Shown here piece after piece: positions 23,622 to 26,184 of a stretch of DNA of 26,184 nucleotides. The position numbers and the translations under genes are program-made. Location of the stretch: the NCBI GenBank assembly GCA_900555715.1, contig USMC01000035.1:1-26184 (forward strand), read 5' to 3'. Position 1 is the first letter of the stretch, and the number at the start of each line of letters is the position of its first letter. The DNA is from an uncultured Porphyromonadaceae bacterium (GTDB lineage: Bacteria > Bacteroidota > Bacteroidia > Bacteroidales > Muribaculaceae). Under the pieces are notes generated by a model. It was not told the origin of the DNA, did no database searches, and worked only from the letters and a program-made list of their open reading frames with translations.

Positions 23622-24453
23622 TCTCGCCGCCCTGCTGTTGCTCCCGCTGGCGGCTCTCTCGCAGAAAGCCGAGATTGTGCGCCCTGTGCTGTCGTCATAC
23701 ACACTTGAGGCAGGCACGGCACATCTGGCAGAAACATATCTAAGCCCGCTCCGCCATTCCGGAACGGCTCTCGCCCTGAGCTACGAGCGGATGCAGGCAA
23801 TGCGTTTCGACCCCGAACGCTGGGTCATGCGGCTGTCAGGACGGCTCTCAGCAGCACGTACGCTAAACCAGCCCGCCAGAAATGCTTACCTCTGGGATGT
23901 CGACCTGCATGTGGGATGGAGCATGCTCAGGCGTATCCGTCCGGCGGAAAACTGGGCAATCTTCGCCGGAGGAAGCACCGCTGTCGAAGGGGGCGCGTTC
24001 TATCTGCCAAGAAACAGCAACAATCCAGTTTCGGCAAAAGCGGCATGGACTATAAGTATCGCAGCAGGCGCTGCCTGGAACCACACCTTCGGACGGCTGC
24101 CGGTATGCCTTCGCTATCTTGCCGAAATGCCTGTCACCGGAATCTTTTTCTCACCGCAATACGGCGAACTATACTACGAGATATATCTCGGAAACCACAA
24201 AGGGCTCGTCCGGGGAGCATGGCCCGGCAACTTTTTCAGACTCAACAATCTCCTGACAGCCGATTTCCGGCTTGGGAGCACCATTATCCGAGCCGGATAC
24301 CGCTGTGGCATCACATCGACAAAAGCCTCGCACATAGTCACCCGACGAATCGAGCACACCGCTGTAATAGGTATCGCAAGCGAATGGATCTCCCTTTCCG
24401 CCGACCGACGCGGTCCGTCGGAAAAAAGTAAAATAATAAGCGCCCTCTATTGA
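23605..24453 (+). CDS. Exported DUF3316-like protein
   Basis: A 282-residue protein with a signal peptide (KKILNLAALLLLPLAALS, 2-19). The mature part is rich in alternating aromatic/hydrophobic strands (TALALSYERMQAMRF, WTISIAAGAAWNHTF, LYYEIYLGNHKG) ending in a hydrophobic/aromatic tail, which suggests an outer-membrane or periplasmic beta-structure. It resembles the Bacteroidetes DUF3316 family, whose function is unknown. Its start overlaps the topoisomerase gene by 17 bases in another frame and its stop is one base before the S41 peptidase ATG, so the three genes form one unit. The family assignment is from memory of pattern and moderately sure. Confidence 0.6.
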   Translation: MKKILNLAALLLLPLAALSQKAEIVRPVLSSYTLEAGTAHLAETYLSPLRHSGTALALSYERMQAMRFDPERWVMRLSGRLSAARTLNQPARNAYLWDVDLHVGWSMLRRIRPAENWAIFAGGSTAVEGGAFYLPRNSNNPVSAKAAWTISIAAGAAWNHTFGRLPVCLRYLAEMPVTGIFFSPQYGELYYEIYLGNHKGLVRGAWPGNFFRLNNLLTADFRLGSTIIRAGYRCGITSTKASHIVTRRIEHTAVIGIASEWISLSADRRGPSEKSKIISALY

Positions 24454-24454
24454 A

Positions 24455-25498
24455 ATGAAACGATATATCAAAACCGCGGGCGCCGCAGCTGTCACACTCG
24501 CCGCCCTCACCGCATGCCACTCCATAGAAGAGTGGGACAACGACGTATACGGCAACTTCGACGCGCTGTGGACAGTGATGGACGAGCACTACTGCTTCTT
24601 CCGCGAGAAAGGAATCGACTGGGACGAGGTAGGTGCAAAATATCGGGCGCAGCTGAAACCCGACATGACGGAGCGCGAACTTTTCGACGTATGCGCAGAC
24701 ATGCTGGCAGAACTTAAAGACGGGCATACCAACCTCAGCTCATGGTTCAACGTGTCATACTACCGTAAATGGTGGAGCGACTACCCGCAGAACTTCGACT
24801 GGCGCCTTATCCAGGAGCACTATCTCGACTTCGATTACACCACAGCAAACGGAATGAGCTACAAAGTGCTCGCCGACGGAAAAGTGGGCTACTGCCGCTT
24901 CGCGTCGTTCGCCTACTCTGTCAGCGACAGCTTCGTCGACGAGATGATGATGACAATGAAAGACACCAACGGCATGATAATCGACGTCAGAGACAACGGA
25001 GGCGGAGCGCTCACGGGGGTTGAGACACTGGCGAGCCACTTTATCAACGAGCGAACACTTGCCGGATACATACAGCACAAAACCGGTCCGGGACACGACG
25101 ATTTCTCCGAACCTTACCCATACTATTATGACCCAGTCATGGGAGTGCGCTGGCTTAAGCCGGTGATTGTGCTCGCAAACCGCAGCACATTCAGTGCCGC
25201 CAACAACTTCGTATCCGTAATGAAAGGATTCGAGCACGTAGCCGTTGCAGGTACCACTACAGGTGGCGGCAGCGGAGCGCCGTTTTCATCGGAAATACCA
25301 TGCGGATGGGCAGTGCGGTTCTCGGGCTCGCCTATCTACGATGCCGAAAAACGTCTGACAGAGCACGGAGTTGACCCGACACCCGGATTTGAAATCCAGA
25401 TGGACACCACAGCAGCCGTAAACGGTCGCGACACAATGCTCGACTTCTGCATCGATATCCTCCTCAACATCAAAACCGAACAAGAACCTCAACAATAA
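24455..25498 (+). CDS. S41 family peptidase, lipoprotein
   Basis: A 347-residue envelope protease. The N-terminus ends in a lipobox (LTAC, 18-21), so C21 is probably lipidated. An N-terminal helical domain carries LKDGHTNL (87-94), the conserved DGHT of tricorn/S41B-like members, with H91 a catalytic candidate. The core domain has IIDVRDNGGG (175-184) and the nucleophile S247 in NRSTFSAANNF (242-252). The loop where C-terminal-processing proteases have GKG with a catalytic Lys reads GTTTGGGSG (266-274), without Lys. E303 in TEHGVDP may complete a Ser-His-Glu arrangement. No clear PDZ domain is seen, although residues 120-145 could hold a remnant. It is the last gene of the parC unit and has a strong terminator. 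Confidence 0.87.
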   Translation: MKRYIKTAGAAAVTLAALTACHSIEEWDNDVYGNFDALWTVMDEHYCFFREKGIDWDEVGAKYRAQLKPDMTERELFDVCADMLAELKDGHTNLSSWFNVSYYRKWWSDYPQNFDWRLIQEHYLDFDYTTANGMSYKVLADGKVGYCRFASFAYSVSDSFVDEMMMTMKDTNGMIIDVRDNGGGALTGVETLASHFINERTLAGYIQHKTGPGHDDFSEPYPYYYDPVMGVRWLKPVIVLANRSTFSAANNFVSVMKGFEHVAVAGTTTGGGSGAPFSSEIPCGWAVRFSGSPIYDAEKRLTEHGVDPTPGFEIQMDTTAAVNGRDTMLDFCIDILLNIKTEQEPQQ

Positions 25499-25512
25499 AA
25501 AGACTCTCTCAT

Positions 25513-25553
25513 AACAAAGCACTGTCGGCGAATGCAGACAGTGCTTTGTTGTT
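25513..25553 (+). terminator. Terminator of the parC-DUF3316-S41 unit
   Basis: AACAAAGCACTGTC (25513-25526) pairs perfectly with GACAGTGCTTTGTT (25537-25550): a 14-bp stem with a 10-base loop and a T-rich descending arm. It lies 14 bases after the S41 stop and backs on to the rRNA terminator. Confidence 0.75.
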
Positions 25554-25564
25554 ATGGATAGAGC

Positions 25565-25596
25565 AAAAAAAGCCCCGGGCTTTGCAGCTCGGGGCT
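25565..25596 (-). terminator. Terminator of the ribosomal RNA operon
   Basis: On the minus strand AGCCCCG (plus 25590-25596) pairs with CGGGGCT (plus 25571-25577), followed by a run of at least six T (plus A at 25565-25570). It sits immediately after the 5S rRNA 3' end. Confidence 0.85.
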
Positions 25597-25598
25597 AA

Positions 25599-25705
<107 letters not shown>

Positions 25706-25889
25706 ATGTCTTTCTCACGGCTCTCTCGCCGCTGTGTATCGGGGGAAAAGGAATGCGGAAGCAAAGTGCCCTGAGGCTTCAACGGCATTTCTTGCGAATC
25801 AATCTCTCGGACTGTCTGCGCTCCGGACGGCATTTTCATCGTCTCATTTCTGAGACTTTTCCGGATTTTTGTTTTATAAGTTGTCAGAA
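25706..25889 (-). other. 23S-5S intergenic spacer
   Basis: About 184 bases between the 23S 3' end and 5S. I see no tRNA here. It contains a perfect GTCTCA/TGAGAC hairpin with a four-base loop (25841-25856). Other G+C-rich self-complementary patches could be processing-stem arms, though their far halves would lie outside the window. Confidence 0.6.

Positions 25890-26184
<295 letters not shown>

Overview
The window looks like a piece of a Bacteroidales chromosome, possibly Muribaculaceae or a close relative; I cannot fix the genus by eye. The evidence is: repeated TAnnTTTG-type -7 promoter boxes, several with TTTG about 18-19 bases upstream; few recognisable Shine-Dalgarno sequences; and lineage-typical proteins (a DUF2027-Smr protein, a DUF3316-like protein, a topoisomerase A subunit with GDAS at the quinolone site, and a secreted nuclease with a type IX secretion-like C-terminus). 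Most of the window is ordinary core genome. I see no CRISPR array, insertion sequence, prophage or integrase.

Layout. 1-1230 (+): the tail of an unidentified gene, then aroB. 1244-6848 (-): a tight five-gene unit read gltX, waaA (Kdo transferase), a degenerate ArgC-like protein, a DUF2027-Smr protein and a flavodoxin/ferredoxin fusion, with overlaps or gaps of 10 bases or less. 7027-10834: a small surface-glycan patch with a flippase (+), facing a UDP-galactopyranose mutase-like flavoprotein and a galactofuranosyltransferase-like enzyme (-). 11010-12562 (+): an M48 metallopeptidase overlapping an FtsE-like ABC ATPase by one base. 12563-13075 (-): an ECF sigma factor. 13076-13418: an AT-rich divergent control region carrying five TGTAAC hexamers, four of them in two pairs with an 11-base pitch. 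13419-15813: a secreted endonuclease I and exonuclease III, convergent and overlapping by 20 bases.

15943-17656 holds three tRNA genes (CAT, Val-GAC, Arg-TCT), a GNAT acetyltransferase and a nitroreductase. 17668-20689 (-) is the rplM-rpsI-rpsB-tsf translation unit with a textbook promoter. 20880-25498 (+) is a parC-type topoisomerase subunit followed without space by a DUF3316-like exported protein and an S41 lipoprotein peptidase. 25565-26184 (-) is the end of a ribosomal RNA operon: terminator, 5S, spacer and the 3' end of 23S.

The observations most worth following are: the ArgC-like pseudoenzyme, which has lost the catalytic cysteine, the HxPE histidine motif and the NADP-binding glycines while keeping the family's C-terminal signature; the paired TGTAAC array between an ECF sigma gene and a secreted nuclease; the possible galactofuranose cassette; and a CAT tRNA whose acceptor stem resembles tRNA-Ile2 (lysidine type). 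I did not find a clear new defence or mobile system.
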